NCBI GenBank assembly: GCA_937146805.1
Contig: CAKZRR010000043.1
Location: forward strand, 1 to 64,000
Direction of reading: 5' to 3'
Source of the DNA: an uncultured Owenweeksia sp.
GTDB lineage: Bacteria > Bacteroidota > Bacteroidia > Flavobacteriales > Schleiferiaceae
DNA length: 64,000 nt
The position numbers and the translations under genes were made by a program. The notes below the pieces were generated by a model. That model had not been told where the DNA came from. It saw nothing but the letters and a program-made list of their open reading frames with translations, and ran no database searches. Shown here in pieces: positions 24,702-32,825 of the stretch. Within the stretch, counting starts at the first letter, position 1. Every line of letters begins with the position of its first letter.

Positions 24702-25259
24702 ATGAAAGGGTTTATTGAACAACTGAAAAACATAGACAAAGCCGTTAAGGTGATGCCTCGTAGAATGGGCTTAGTAGCCGTAAAATTCTCCAAGGATCGG
24801 TTTGTTCAACAGGCATGGGTTGACCATACTACCCAAACATGGCCAAAACGAAGAACCAGCCGTGGCAGCAAACAAAGAGATAGAGGTGCCATTTTAGTGG
24901 ACACCGGAAGACTCAAACGCTCCATAAGAGTAATATCAACCAGTAGCACGCGCGTGTTAATTGGCACAGACGTACCCTATGCCCAAGCCCACAACGATGG
25001 ATTTAAAGGCACCGTAAAAGTAAAACAGCACACGCGCAGGACTTTTGAAAAAAACAAAAGGGGTACCGGAGTATTTAGTGTGCGCACCCGAAAGGAAAGA
25101 ACCAAAACGGTAAAAGAGGAAACCGGTCAACTAATTACGGTAGGCGCTCATTCGAGAAGGATCAATTTACCGGAACGAAAATTTATTGGCAACTCAGCGG
25201 TACTAGCCAAACAAATAGAACGAGCAGCAGCGGCACAAATTCAAAAAGCACTTAAATAA
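24702..25259 (+). CDS. virion morphogenesis protein, gpG-like
   Basis: The protein has 185 residues and is very basic. It begins FIEQLKNIDKAVKVMPRRMG, then has the family hallmark ILVDTGRLKRSIRVIS...VLIGTDVPYAQAHNDG, and closes with the LPERKFIGNSA motif. This is the pattern of Mu gpG/phage virion morphogenesis proteins (tail completion or head joining). It is followed by the tape measure with a one-base gap. Confidence 0.83.
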   Translation: MKGFIEQLKNIDKAVKVMPRRMGLVAVKFSKDRFVQQAWVDHTTQTWPKRRTSRGSKQRDRGAILVDTGRLKRSIRVISTSSTRVLIGTDVPYAQAHNDGFKGTVKVKQHTRRTFEKNKRGTGVFSVRTRKERTKTVKEETGQLITVGAHSRRINLPERKFIGNSAVLAKQIERAAAAQIQKALK

Positions 25260-25260
25260 C

Positions 25261-27408
25261 ATGGCGGCAAAAAGCAAATTAGAACTTTTACTGGAGCTTA
25301 AAAACAAAATGTTTAACAGTAAAATCATGAAGACCAAGCGCAAATTCAACAAATCGGTTGATACGATGCGTGGCAGAATTAATAAAATGAAGGTCGAGTC
25401 GGCCAAGGCTTTTAGAGCCATATCTGATGAGTTTCCTAGAATTGGCAGAGGCGTTGATCTATTGACCAATAAGTACGTGCTAATGGCCAGCGCGCTAGCG
25501 GGAATTGTGTTACTCTATGGCCAAGCGGGCAAATCAGCGGCCAGCTTTAACCATGAGTTTTTACAAATAAAGCAGCTTAACCTTGATAAAAACAGGGGGG
25601 ATTTAGCGGCCTATAAAAACGAAATTAGAGACACGGCCTTTGTATTGGGTGCTGATCTTAATAAAGTAGCAGGAGCCTTTTATGATGTGCAAAGTGCTAC
25701 CGGACTTTACGGCCAAGGCGTAAAACAAATTGTTAAGGATGTTGGTGAATTTTCATTGGCCACCGGTGCCGATCTAAATGATAGCATAAACGCTACTACC
25801 AAAGCTATGAAAGCCTTTGGTTTGGAGACCAAAGATGTAAGGGGATTGTTGGCCAGCAACGCCAAAACTGTACAGGTGGGCATTACCACATTTAAGGATT
25901 TGGCAAGAGTGCAAACGGAATACGCTGGTGCAGCAGCTGGAGCAGGTCAAACTTTTGATGTAGCCAACAAAATATTTGCGGCTTTTACCAGTATTGCTAA
26001 GGATAGCAACACAGCGGCCACCATGACCAAAACTGCTTTTGAAGGTTTAACCCAAAAAAGCACCGTTAAAGGCTTGCGCGAAATAGGGATTAGCCTTTAC
26101 AATAACAATGGCCAAGTGCGCAACCTAGCCAATGTTTTAGAGGAGGTAAGTGGCAAGTTTAAGGACATGTCTCCAAAGCAAATTGATGCGCTTATCAACA
26201 AAATAGGTGGCCCAGAAGGCTTGCGTAATTTGTTTGTTAAACTGAAGACCGGAGCGGATGACTTTTTCACCACGCTTAATTCATTTGACTCCTCCAGCTT
26301 CGATCTGGACAAAGCTTTACGAAATGCCAAAAGCGATGTAACCGTGCTAGGCGGCATCGTAAAAAATAGGTGGAATACTGTATTAGCCAAACTGGGAGAG
26401 CGTGTACTGCCTACCGTAGCGCGAGTTTTAGATAAGGTGGATAAAGGACTGGTGTATTTATATACTGATGGCCAAAGGGTATTAGACTGGACGTACAAGA
26501 CAATTGCAGCCTTTGTAACCTTTAAGGCTACCACCTTTGCGCTAAACAACAACATCATTAAACTAGCGGTATCGGCCTTACCAAGTTTGTCCGGCGGCCT
26601 TACTAAGTCAACAGCAAAAATGAAAGCCTTTTCAGCCTCCATTAAAACCAATGTAATTGGTATAATGGTAACCTTGTTGATGCAGCTTGAAATGCAACTA
26701 GATCAGGTAAGTGAAAAGATGAAGGAAATTGCGAATCGAGATAGAGACCGCAAAAAGTTCTCGGACAACCTTCACAAAAACACCGAACTGGATAGACGGA
26801 AGGCGATGAACACATCCAGTAAGGATCAGTTGCGGGATGTAAAATCATCCGCTGAGGGGCGTTTAAAAGAGCTGCAAAACATAGACCTAGGGCTTAAAGC
26901 CATTACCAACATACCCAATGCCGACTATTTTAGTGGTAAGGCCAAGCGAAACAAAAACCTTAATGCAATTGAGGTGGCTCGTGAGGAACTAAAGCAGCTG
27001 CAAAAAATTCAAAACCCATCAATTTACGACAAGCAGCAAATTGCCAAAAAACAGGATACCATTAAGCAAAATGAAATGGTGCTTACCGGTGGACTTTCGT
27101 TTGACGATCTGAAACAGCTGATTCGTAAAAACAAGAATATCATTGAGCAAACCAAGGATAGAATTGGTGATGAGGAAGAAGGCGCACTAGCTGGCACAGG
27201 GGGAGGCACACCAGGAGCCGAAGACATCACGCAAGTTACCGGCACCGGTAGTGCCGTTAGAAACATCACCGTACACATTGATGCCTTTAACAAAGGAGGC
27301 ATTAATACGGCCAATACCGTACTTAATAAAATGAGCGCTGAAGAAATAGAGCGCTGGTTTAATGAGGCCATGCTTCGCGTGGTTCGTAATCTCGAAATTT
27401 CACAATAA
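25261..27408 (+). CDS. tail tape measure protein (TP901 family core)
   Basis: This 715-residue protein has an N-terminal helix, a membrane-like segment (YVLMASALAGIVLLYGQAG, about 74-92), and a TP901 core of repeated helical ATGADLNDSINATTKAMKAF and TTFKDLARVQTEYAGAAAG units up to about residue 330. The centre is long and helical and the C-terminus Gly-rich. The length sets the tail length, giving a tail of roughly 100 nm by the usual 1.5 angstrom per residue rule. Unusually, it is on the plus strand while tube, sheath and chaperone are on the minus strand. Confidence 0.85.
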   Translation: MAAKSKLELLLELKNKMFNSKIMKTKRKFNKSVDTMRGRINKMKVESAKAFRAISDEFPRIGRGVDLLTNKYVLMASALAGIVLLYGQAGKSAASFNHEFLQIKQLNLDKNRGDLAAYKNEIRDTAFVLGADLNKVAGAFYDVQSATGLYGQGVKQIVKDVGEFSLATGADLNDSINATTKAMKAFGLETKDVRGLLASNAKTVQVGITTFKDLARVQTEYAGAAAGAGQTFDVANKIFAAFTSIAKDSNTAATMTKTAFEGLTQKSTVKGLREIGISLYNNNGQVRNLANVLEEVSGKFKDMSPKQIDALINKIGGPEGLRNLFVKLKTGADDFFTTLNSFDSSSFDLDKALRNAKSDVTVLGGIVKNRWNTVLAKLGERVLPTVARVLDKVDKGLVYLYTDGQRVLDWTYKTIAAFVTFKATTFALNNNIIKLAVSALPSLSGGLTKSTAKMKAFSASIKTNVIGIMVTLLMQLEMQLDQVSEKMKEIANRDRDRKKFSDNLHKNTELDRRKAMNTSSKDQLRDVKSSAEGRLKELQNIDLGLKAITNIPNADYFSGKAKRNKNLNAIEVAREELKQLQKIQNPSIYDKQQIAKKQDTIKQNEMVLTGGLSFDDLKQLIRKNKNIIEQTKDRIGDEEEGALAGTGGGTPGAEDITQVTGTGSAVRNITVHIDAFNKGGINTANTVLNKMSAEEIERWFNEAMLRVVRNLEISQ

Positions 27409-27425
27409 CAATTAAATATTAGATC

Positions 27426-28313
27426 ATGGAAAGACAAACACAAGTAGCGGGCGTAAGAAAGTGGTATGGCGATGCCTGGATCAAGCTGCAAAACCAACTC
27501 TACGCGGCCATCGAAAATGGTGTATTGGGCGATTTGCCAAACGTTATTTTATCAGGCTGCCAGTTATCACCTAATGGAGGTAACTACGATATTGGCGCGG
27601 GCATTGTGCTTATTAACGGCATCATTCACATAAGCGATAGTGCTGAAAATGTACCTATGCCCGCATGGCTAGAATCCAACGTAACCAGTGTACAAAAGCC
27701 TTATAGTGATACCCTTTTAAAAGATACCGAAGTACACTATAAAACATCTATTGTAGGTGCTGCACCAGCTAATGGTATTGCTCTTACGGCAAACAACCAG
27801 CCAAGGGTACTTAAACCATACTTAAGCGCAGCGGGTAATTTAAACGGTTTGCCTAAGTCCGATTCGTTAGTATTAAACAATGCTCACGTATTGGCCACAT
27901 CAGCTGCGGTATTTGCCTTAAACGCTGCATTTAACACGCTCAGCGCCACCGTGGCAGCGGTAGTGGCACGCGCCAATAAAATGGGAACGGCCTATTACAG
28001 TTTTACCAGCACCAGCGCAGGGAGCCACGGATCACCAACGCAAGTACCTTGGGATTTGAAAAGCGGAAACATATTGCCAAGCCCTTCCGGTGATGTGTTG
28101 TTTAAAAATGGAGGAACCTACCGAATTGAAATACTACAATCTACCATAGGTGGTAGTAATTTGTTTTTAAACGATGGTGATTCAAATCAAAATCCGGTGT
28201 ATCCTGGTGTTTTTACACACAGCAATTTATCGGGTAGTGATAAGGTGGGAAGTTTTAGGTTTTTGAGCGAAGCAGATCCCATTGAAATAATTGTAACCTT
28301 GGTTGGGCTTTAA
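27426..28313 (+). CDS. fibre/decoration-like protein with C-terminal jelly-roll-type domain
   Basis: The protein has 295 residues and no signal peptide. The start (WYGDAWIKLQNQLYAAIENGVLG) is helical, followed by beta strands and a hydrophobic Ala-rich helix (about 155-185). The last 100 residues resemble a C1q/TNF-type beta domain (DVLFKNGGTYRIEILQST ... IIVTLVGL). Proteins of this type end tail or head fibres of Bacteroidota phages. It is the last gene of the late-plus operon. The function is inferred. Confidence 0.5.
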   Translation: MERQTQVAGVRKWYGDAWIKLQNQLYAAIENGVLGDLPNVILSGCQLSPNGGNYDIGAGIVLINGIIHISDSAENVPMPAWLESNVTSVQKPYSDTLLKDTEVHYKTSIVGAAPANGIALTANNQPRVLKPYLSAAGNLNGLPKSDSLVLNNAHVLATSAAVFALNAAFNTLSATVAAVVARANKMGTAYYSFTSTSAGSHGSPTQVPWDLKSGNILPSPSGDVLFKNGGTYRIEILQSTIGGSNLFLNDGDSNQNPVYPGVFTHSNLSGSDKVGSFRFLSEADPIEIIVTLVGL

Positions 28314-28405
28314 CGCTTATTCCTAAAATAGCGCCTAGTAATATCAGTTAGGTATAAACCTAACCACCACAAGGCTATTAAACCAATAATTTCGTACCAC
28401 AGCAT
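28310..28405 (-). CDS. possible 31-residue membrane microprotein
   Basis: The frame reads MLWYEIIGLIALWWLGLYL followed by TDITRRYFRNKR: one membrane helix with a basic tail. It lies beyond the bidirectional terminator and overlaps the last four bases of the plus gene on the other strand. Expression is doubtful. Confidence 0.25.
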   Translation of the reverse strand: MLWYEIIGLIALWWLGLYLTDITRRYFRNKR

Positions 28406-28418
28406 GGTGCAAAAATAC

Positions 28419-28452
28419 AAAAAGCCCCACACCAAATGGCGTGGGGCTTTTT
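28419..28452. terminator. bidirectional terminator between late-plus and early operons
   Basis: AAAAAGCCCCAC (28419-28430) and GTGGGGCTTTTT (28441-28452) form a perfect 12-bp arm pair with a 10-base loop. A T5 tract follows on either strand. It separates convergent transcription units. Confidence 0.88.
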
Positions 28453-28469
28453 ACGTAAATAGAGGGGTA

Positions 28470-28655
28470 CTACTTACTGCTATTCTGCTTTTTCATTTCC
28501 TTCAGCATTTCCTCCAGTATCGAATTTTGCAACTGTTGTTCTTTAATAGAATCGTTAATTCTAAAATACCAAAGGCTTACACCTCTAAGCACTAACAACA
28601 CTGCAAAGGCAACGCCTAAAGCAACAATTAAAGCAGTAAAACTCACAAATTCCAT
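28470..28655 (-). CDS. small membrane protein with coiled-coil tail
   Basis: This 61-residue protein has one membrane helix (FTALIVALGVAFAVLLVL) then RGVSLWYFRINDSIKEQQLQNSILEEMLKEM, a likely coiled coil. It is the last early gene before the terminator. No family is assigned. It may be a superinfection or envelope protein, but this is open. Confidence 0.55.
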   Translation of the reverse strand: MEFVSFTALIVALGVAFAVLLVLRGVSLWYFRINDSIKEQQLQNSILEEMLKEMKKQNSSK

Positions 28656-28682
28656 AGCATATATTTAAAGGTTAAAATTTAA

Positions 28683-28958
28683 TTAATTACGTATTACTTT
28701 AGGGAATCCATCCTCTAATTTTCGATCAATCTCAACTCGTTGGCCAAAAATAGACATCTCATTTTCCCAATTCACATATACAGGTGAAAGATCACGCATT
28801 GCATTTCGAAAACAATTATAATCACCAATACTTAAAAGAATCTTTTCAATAGTATGGCCATTTCGTTTTATTGATATGTATTGCTGCCAAATTTTACGCA
28901 ACTGTTGATCTTCGTAATTGTTTACTTGTTCACACATATTGTTTTCTTGTTTAATCAT
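28683..28958 (-). CDS. hypothetical early phage protein
   Basis: This 91-residue protein has an N-terminal helix (YEDQQLRKIWQQYISIKRNG) and a charged C-terminal region. It overlaps the upstream gene by 8 bases (the upstream stop lies within the first codons here). Nothing is recognised. Confidence 0.5.
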   Translation of the reverse strand: MIKQENNMCEQVNNYEDQQLRKIWQQYISIKRNGHTIEKILLSIGDYNCFRNAMRDLSPVYVNWENEMSIFGQRVEIDRKLEDGFPKVIRN

Positions 28959-29373
28959 TCCAAGGCTCAGCGTTCAAATAGCTTTCCGGATACAAGGGCT
29001 GTTGCCCAGGGCTCAATTTAAGGTTATTTTTATACAGCTTAATGTACAGCATGGCCTTTATCTTTTCATCCTTAGTGCAACGTTTCCATCTTGCCTCAGC
29101 CCTTTTCTTATTACGCTTAACATTGTAGGTCTCATAAAAATTAGCAAAGCTTAAATCGGTTTCTACAGCGTGTAAGCTCCATTTATTCGCCTCAGCCCTT
29201 TCGTTAAGCCTATCAATAGTAATTGGCCAGTTCTTAAAAAAGTTGATTAATCCTCTTTCCGGTAGGTTTTCAAAAGTAATGCTCACCAGCAATTCGGTTT
29301 CAAAATCAAAGCCCACCTTAATGCTTGCACTAAGGCTTCTAGGGCTGGTTATCAAGTATTCTTTTAATAGCAT
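28951..29373 (-). CDS. hypothetical early protein with replication-protein-like tail
   Basis: The 140-residue protein has a basic central helix (KRNKKRAEARWKRCTKDEKI). Its end, SPGQQPLYPESYLNAEPWND, resembles the closing P-x-x-YLN-x-x-W-x-D motif of phage replication or DnaA-like domain proteins. The resemblance is limited to this tail, so a DNA-related role is only a suggestion. Confidence 0.5.
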   Translation of the reverse strand: MLLKEYLITSPRSLSASIKVGFDFETELLVSITFENLPERGLINFFKNWPITIDRLNERAEANKWSLHAVETDLSFANFYETYNVKRNKKRAEARWKRCTKDEKIKAMLYIKLYKNNLKLSPGQQPLYPESYLNAEPWND

Positions 29374-29381
29374 TTTGTTAT

Positions 29382-29726
29382 TTAAGCGGTTCCTCTATCT
29401 AATTTCCAATACACTTCTCTAAAAACGAGATCACCATATATCCCGAATGACTCAGTCCGCAAACCCGAAACCAAATCCATGTAATTAACCAATACAATGG
29501 CTTCGGTTTCTTTAAGCTTAAACTTTGTGTTTTCGGCACCATCTACCATGCGTTTTACAAATTTTTGCGCCAGCTCTTTGGCGGCTAATCGCAATAATTT
29601 TTCCATCCTTCGCTCAGCTGGGGTGGTGTCACCTATAAATCGTGAGGGTTCGGGCAACTCCACATCCCAAATCACATTAAAGGCTCGTAGCTCTTTGCGG
29701 TCAAATTTTAATGTTATTGTTTTCAT
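29382..29726 (-). CDS. hypothetical early phage protein
   Basis: The 114-residue protein opens with beta strands (ITLKFDRKELRAFNVIWDV) and has a central helical segment (PAERRMEKLLRLAAKELAQKF). No family is recognised. It ends 9 bases before the next early gene. Confidence 0.5.
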   Translation of the reverse strand: MKTITLKFDRKELRAFNVIWDVELPEPSRFIGDTTPAERRMEKLLRLAAKELAQKFVKRMVDGAENTKFKLKETEAIVLVNYMDLVSGLRTESFGIYGDLVFREVYWKLDRGTA

Positions 29727-29770
29727 TCAATATCCCTTGTTTTTGGCTTTAATGGCCAATAATTCAGTCG

Positions 29771-30106
29771 TTACTTTTTAAGTGCTTTCATAATCTCTTG
29801 GCGCTCATCATCACTTAATGGTTCCATTTTTATCGCAAAAAAGTCCGTGCTTTTAATCTCCTCCATCAACTTAATGTAATTGATAGGCTCCAACTTTTTT
29901 AACGCTGTTTCCCAATCCAACCCATGTACTTCGCGCAATTCCTTTTTGGCATTTACATCCAAATAATTGTAATAGGTACGCTTTGCAATGAAAAAAGACG
30001 GGTAAATAATCCTTTTGTAAACCGTTTGCCTGGACAAACCTTTAGTGGTGAGTGCCATGTCTATTTGTTGGATCCGAGCAATTTTGAGTAGTGTGTTCTT
30101 GGTCAT
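29771..30106 (-). CDS. small early protein, possible DNA-binding
   Basis: This 111-residue protein contains GLSRQTVYKRIIYPSFFIAKRTYYNYL, which looks like a helix-turn-helix recognition region, and an acidic C-terminal end. In Mu the late activator (Mor) is encoded late in the early operon, so this is one candidate for the missing activator. No sequence similarity to Mor is seen. Confidence 0.45.
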   Translation of the reverse strand: MTKNTLLKIARIQQIDMALTTKGLSRQTVYKRIIYPSFFIAKRTYYNYLDVNAKKELREVHGLDWETALKKLEPINYIKLMEEIKSTDFFAIKMEPLSDDERQEIMKALKK

Positions 30107-30122
30107 GTGTGATTTTACCGAT

Positions 30123-30521
30123 TTATTGATTGATGCCCTTTACATAGCTTTTGTAAACCCTCTCGGCTTGGCTTACCAAAGTTACCAGCTCATGGTAGCT
30201 GTGTTTATTAAATGGCTTTTTAACGCTTGAGTACTTCTCTACCCATGCCTCTAATTGCGCCATGCTGTAGTTCATTTTATAGTGCAGCAACGCAATTATC
30301 TTTCTACGCATTTGGTTGGCGGGGGTATTATCCCAACGGGTATTAATCTCTTTGTAATACCTTGATCGTACCAACAGCATAAAACCGCTCCGTTCATCAG
30401 CGCGCAGCTGCTCTATACTATCGGCTTGGTTTTGTGTAAACTCACTCACCAAAAGGCTCTCGGGCAATGTAATGCCGTGCTCGTGTAACAGCTTTTTAGA
30501 TAGGCGTTGGTATTCTTTCAT
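30123..30521 (-). CDS. GemA/gp16-like protein (tentative)
   Basis: The protein has 132 residues. The C-terminal two thirds (ANQMRRKIIALLHYKMNYSM ... LEAWVEKYSSVKKPFNKHSY) resemble the late region of DUF1018/gp16 proteins (GemA), modulators of host gene expression in Mu. It overlaps the ATPase gene by 4 bases. The match is weak. Confidence 0.4.
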   Translation of the reverse strand: MKEYQRLSKKLLHEHGITLPESLLVSEFTQNQADSIEQLRADERSGFMLLVRSRYYKEINTRWDNTPANQMRRKIIALLHYKMNYSMAQLEAWVEKYSSVKKPFNKHSYHELVTLVSQAERVYKSYVKGINQ

Positions 30522-31141
30522 AACCCTAAAGTTTGCTGAGCTTGCTTTGCAACAGGCTTATCCCAAATTACAAACTCTTTGTTACCGCCAAACCTTGATC
30601 TAGGCTTAGCACGGTAGTTATGCACCAATATTTTCACATCGCTCATAAACTCCATATCTCTAGCAGCTTGTAGCTTGGGTTTATCTCCCTTTGCCCAGCT
30701 AACTACTACAAAACTTTTTCTTGGAAACGTGTTTCTCAGCTCTTTATATTGCGCCACACTAAGCCCCGAATAATCTACGCTATCAATAATTACCACACGG
30801 GGTGAAGCGCGCTTTTTAAGCCTAAAAACAAGGTCTTCAAAAGACTCTTGGGCAATAGCAGTAACACGGCCACTTACTTCCTGCATATTGTTTCTAATGG
30901 CCGCTTCTTGTATTGTAGAACCAATACCCTCCTCATAAGTACAGTACAATGTACGTGTAAATTGAGCCATATATTTGGCAAACTTCATACAAAAGTCTGT
31001 TTTTCCGTGGCCACTATCACCTGTAATACTCATCGAAAAATTTTTCTCGGGCTTACCAAAGGTGGCCAACCAGTCGCCTTCAAATTCATACGTCTCAAAC
31101 TTCCGTTTGAGTAAATTGTTCATTCCTATCGCTTTTTTCAT
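30518..31141 (-). CDS. RecA/KaiC-type P-loop ATPase
   Basis: The protein has 207 residues. Walker A is GDSGHGKT (about 41-48), after a beta strand SMSIT. The Walker B strand is VVIIDS (about 116-121), followed by a sensor-like VVVSWAKGD strand. The size and order fit a single RecA-like domain, as in DnaB/KaiC-type phage ATPases. It could help replication or recombination, or act as a target-choice partner beside MuB. There is no helicase accessory domain. Confidence 0.68.
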   Translation of the reverse strand: MKKAIGMNNLLKRKFETYEFEGDWLATFGKPEKNFSMSITGDSGHGKTDFCMKFAKYMAQFTRTLYCTYEEGIGSTIQEAAIRNNMQEVSGRVTAIAQESFEDLVFRLKKRASPRVVIIDSVDYSGLSVAQYKELRNTFPRKSFVVVSWAKGDKPKLQAARDMEFMSDVKILVHNYRAKPRSRFGGNKEFVIWDKPVAKQAQQTLGL

Positions 31142-31159
31142 ATCTCCGTTTGTTATTTA

Positions 31160-31312
31160 CTAGCTCAAATTTCCTAGGTCTTCAGCGCACCATCCGCAAG
31201 CCAAACAGCTGCATTCAAACACACCACCTATAACACATTTACCAATGCAAGTTTTAGGGGCTTTACCATCTTCCCAATGCTTATCTACATGCTTTTGCTG
31301 CTCCGGTGTCAT
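31160..31312 (-). CDS. Cys-rich microprotein (50 residues)
   Basis: The start is at ATG 31312 and overlaps the upstream stop (ATGA). Six cysteines follow a helical N-terminus: C-x3-C, then C-S-C-x2-C-x2-C near the end. This could form a small zinc or disulfide structure. It is too short for standard ORF callers. Coupling to the upstream gene supports translation. Confidence 0.5.
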   Translation of the reverse strand: MTPEQQKHVDKHWEDGKAPKTCIGKCVIGGVFECSCLACGWCAEDLGNLS

Positions 31313-31473
31313 TCGCTTAGATGCCCAATTAAATCGTTCAAAAACTGAATTCCACCCTTCATATTCCGTTTAGTCTTAGGCGAAAATCTTTTACCCTGCT
31401 TATCCAGTTTATACTGTAAATCGTCTCTATTTTCTTTACATACTCTGATGCAATCCTCTTTTGACATAACCAT
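31309..31473 (-). CDS. small early protein (54 residues)
   Basis: The start is ATG 31473 (a second ATG at 31467). The protein is basic, with a helical KENRDDLQYKLDKQGKRF stretch and closing FLNDLIGHLSE. It is preceded by the first T-arm-like repeat and coupled by ATGA to the Cys-rich microprotein. No family is recognised. Confidence 0.45.
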   Translation of the reverse strand: MVMSKEDCIRVCKENRDDLQYKLDKQGKRFSPKTKRNMKGGIQFLNDLIGHLSE

Positions 31474-31504
31474 ACTAATTCACTTTTCAATCAATTAACA
31501 AAAC

Positions 31505-31554
31505 TTAGCTCCGCCCAAGGACTCGAACCTTGAAGTGTGCCGCTACGGATAACC
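31505..31554 (-). repeat. T-arm-like 50-bp repeat, copy 1
   Basis: It matches 32140-32189 at 48 of 50 positions, with a perfect 39-bp core (31516-31554). On the minus strand it reads CAAGG-TTCGAGT-CCTTG, a tRNA T-arm with the GGTTCGAGTCC B-box consensus, then GGCGGAGC like an acceptor 3-prime strand. Upstream there is no matching 5-prime half, so it is not a whole tRNA. It lies 32 bases before a small early gene. Confidence 0.7.
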
Positions 31555-31564
31555 ACTCTAACTA

Positions 31565-31837
31565 TTATTCCTCTATAATTCCGTTTGAGAATTGAACACA
31601 CAAACGGTTCGCTATATGATTAAACCCTAAGGGATCGATCTCATCATCACCGGTTATGCTGATATAAAAATGCATTGGTACCCTATTACTTAAAGCGTGC
31701 AGAAAAGCAGTCCCATTCTCTTCCTTCAAAAAATCATCCTTATCAATACAAAAGCTCGATTCCTCATTAAACAACTCCTCCAAAGCCTGTTGAATTTTTA
31801 TACTGTAGTGCATTACCATATCGTTCTTGTCCGCCAT
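31565..31837 (-). CDS. hypothetical early phage protein
   Basis: This 90-residue protein is acidic. It has a helical N-terminus (YSIKIQQALEELFNEESSF) and a hydrophobic beta-rich centre (VPMHFYISITGDDEI). It starts one base after the end of the upstream gene. Unrecognised. Confidence 0.5.
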   Translation of the reverse strand: MADKNDMVMHYSIKIQQALEELFNEESSFCIDKDDFLKEENGTAFLHALSNRVPMHFYISITGDDEIDPLGFNHIANRLCVQFSNGIIEE

Positions 31838-31838
31838 C

Positions 31839-32123
31839 TTAAACTACTTTACCAGTGTTAATTAATGTCACCATGCCGGTTCCACTTCTTCGCATTACAA
31901 CGGGGTGTATAGAGGCTATTTGCCCTAGTACATTAATCTGCCTTCCCACCATTCTTTCGCTGTTAATTTTTATAAACTCCGGTTCCACTTTAAGCCTGGC
32001 GTCTTTAAAAATTTCTTTCAGCTCTAGGATCATTAAATCCCTTAGCATTTCGCTGGTAGTTGGTGCAGCAGCTTTTTGGGATTCCTCCCGTTTTTTGGCA
32101 ATTACAATCTCCTTTACATCCAT
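31839..32123 (-). CDS. hypothetical early phage protein
   Basis: This 94-residue protein has a helical N-terminal half (MLRDLMILELKEIFKDARLKV) then a basic strand-rich end (GRQINVLGQIASIHPVVMRR). The second T-arm-like repeat ends 17 bases upstream of its start. Unrecognised. Confidence 0.5.
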   Translation of the reverse strand: MDVKEIVIAKKREESQKAAAPTTSEMLRDLMILELKEIFKDARLKVEPEFIKINSERMVGRQINVLGQIASIHPVVMRRSGTGMVTLINTGKVV

Positions 32124-32139
32124 TTGTTACTCATTTTAA

Positions 32140-32189
32140 TTAGTTCCGCTCAAGGACTCGAACCTTGAAGTGTGCCGCTACGGATAACC
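32140..32189 (-). repeat. T-arm-like 50-bp repeat, copy 2
   Basis: This is the second copy, with two transitions relative to the first (both within the acceptor-like part, while the T-arm stem is unchanged). It lies in the leader of the 94-residue early gene. The intergenic stretch 32190-32355 beyond it holds a TCTGAAGGTCTGAAGG direct repeat and a doubtful 25-codon ORF, but no other clear feature. Confidence 0.7.
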
Positions 32190-32355
32190 GTCATTACTAC
32201 CATTTACCGCAATATTTCTTAGGCTTGCGGACGGCTTAACAGTTGATAAAGTGCATACACACCAACGGGGGAGGAGGGTAACCCTATCAATTGCATGGTA
32301 GCCTTCAGACCTTCAGACAGGAAGGTTCTTAAACCCCAAGCTCCCTCATATCTTA

Positions 32356-32493
32356 TCAAAGCGTATAATCGCCTTCATCGTCATCATCTCTGTTTTTCAT
32401 CCATAGCTCACGGCCATGTAAAAACAACACCACCGCTACGGTGCTAAATAATATCCAACCGCCAAGCGGTATAGTCAAGTACAGTAAGTTCAT
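32356..32493 (-). CDS. 45-residue membrane microprotein
   Basis: The start ATG 32493 overlaps the upstream stop (ATGA). One membrane helix (LTIPLGGWILFSTVAVVLFL) is followed by a basic turn and an acidic tail (NRDDDDEGD). Its position in the early operon suggests an envelope function such as superinfection exclusion, but this is only a guess. Confidence 0.5.
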   Translation of the reverse strand: MNLLYLTIPLGGWILFSTVAVVLFLHGRELWMKNRDDDDEGDYTL

Positions 32494-32825
32494 GTTAGGC
32501 TGCGTTGCATTAAGTATCTATCCAATTCTCGTTCAGTCACAAACTCAACCTTGGCTTCTTTCCGGTCAAAATCTAAATTGGTAATAGCATGGCCACCATC
32601 AATTTGCGTTACATCATCTTTCAGCTCATCCCAAGGCATGGTTATCATCGTTTTAACAAGGGTGTAAAACGGGCTGTTTTTAACCTGTTTTAAGGCCTCT
32701 GAGTAGCTTATATCACCATCTTTAATGGTGGTTTTTACAAGGTAGTTTTCAACCACCTTTACATTCACCTTCCATTGGCTCTTGTCGCTGGCGGTAAGTA
32801 TCAAGTAAGTGTTTGGCTTATTCAT
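32490..32825 (-). CDS. hypothetical early phage protein
   Basis: This 111-residue protein has alternating strands (TYLILTASDKSQWKVNVKVVE) and a C-terminal helical segment. It overlaps the DUF3164 gene by 8 bases. Unrecognised. Confidence 0.5.
   Translation of the reverse strand: MNKPNTYLILTASDKSQWKVNVKVVENYLVKTTIKDGDISYSEALKQVKNSPFYTLVKTMITMPWDELKDDVTQIDGGHAITNLDFDRKEAKVEFVTERELDRYLMQRSLT

Noticed and set aside
31505..32189. Two complete tRNA genes on the minus strand.
   Set aside because: Only the T-arm and acceptor 3-prime parts are present. No matching 5-prime acceptor, D-arm or 7-base anticodon loop is found upstream.
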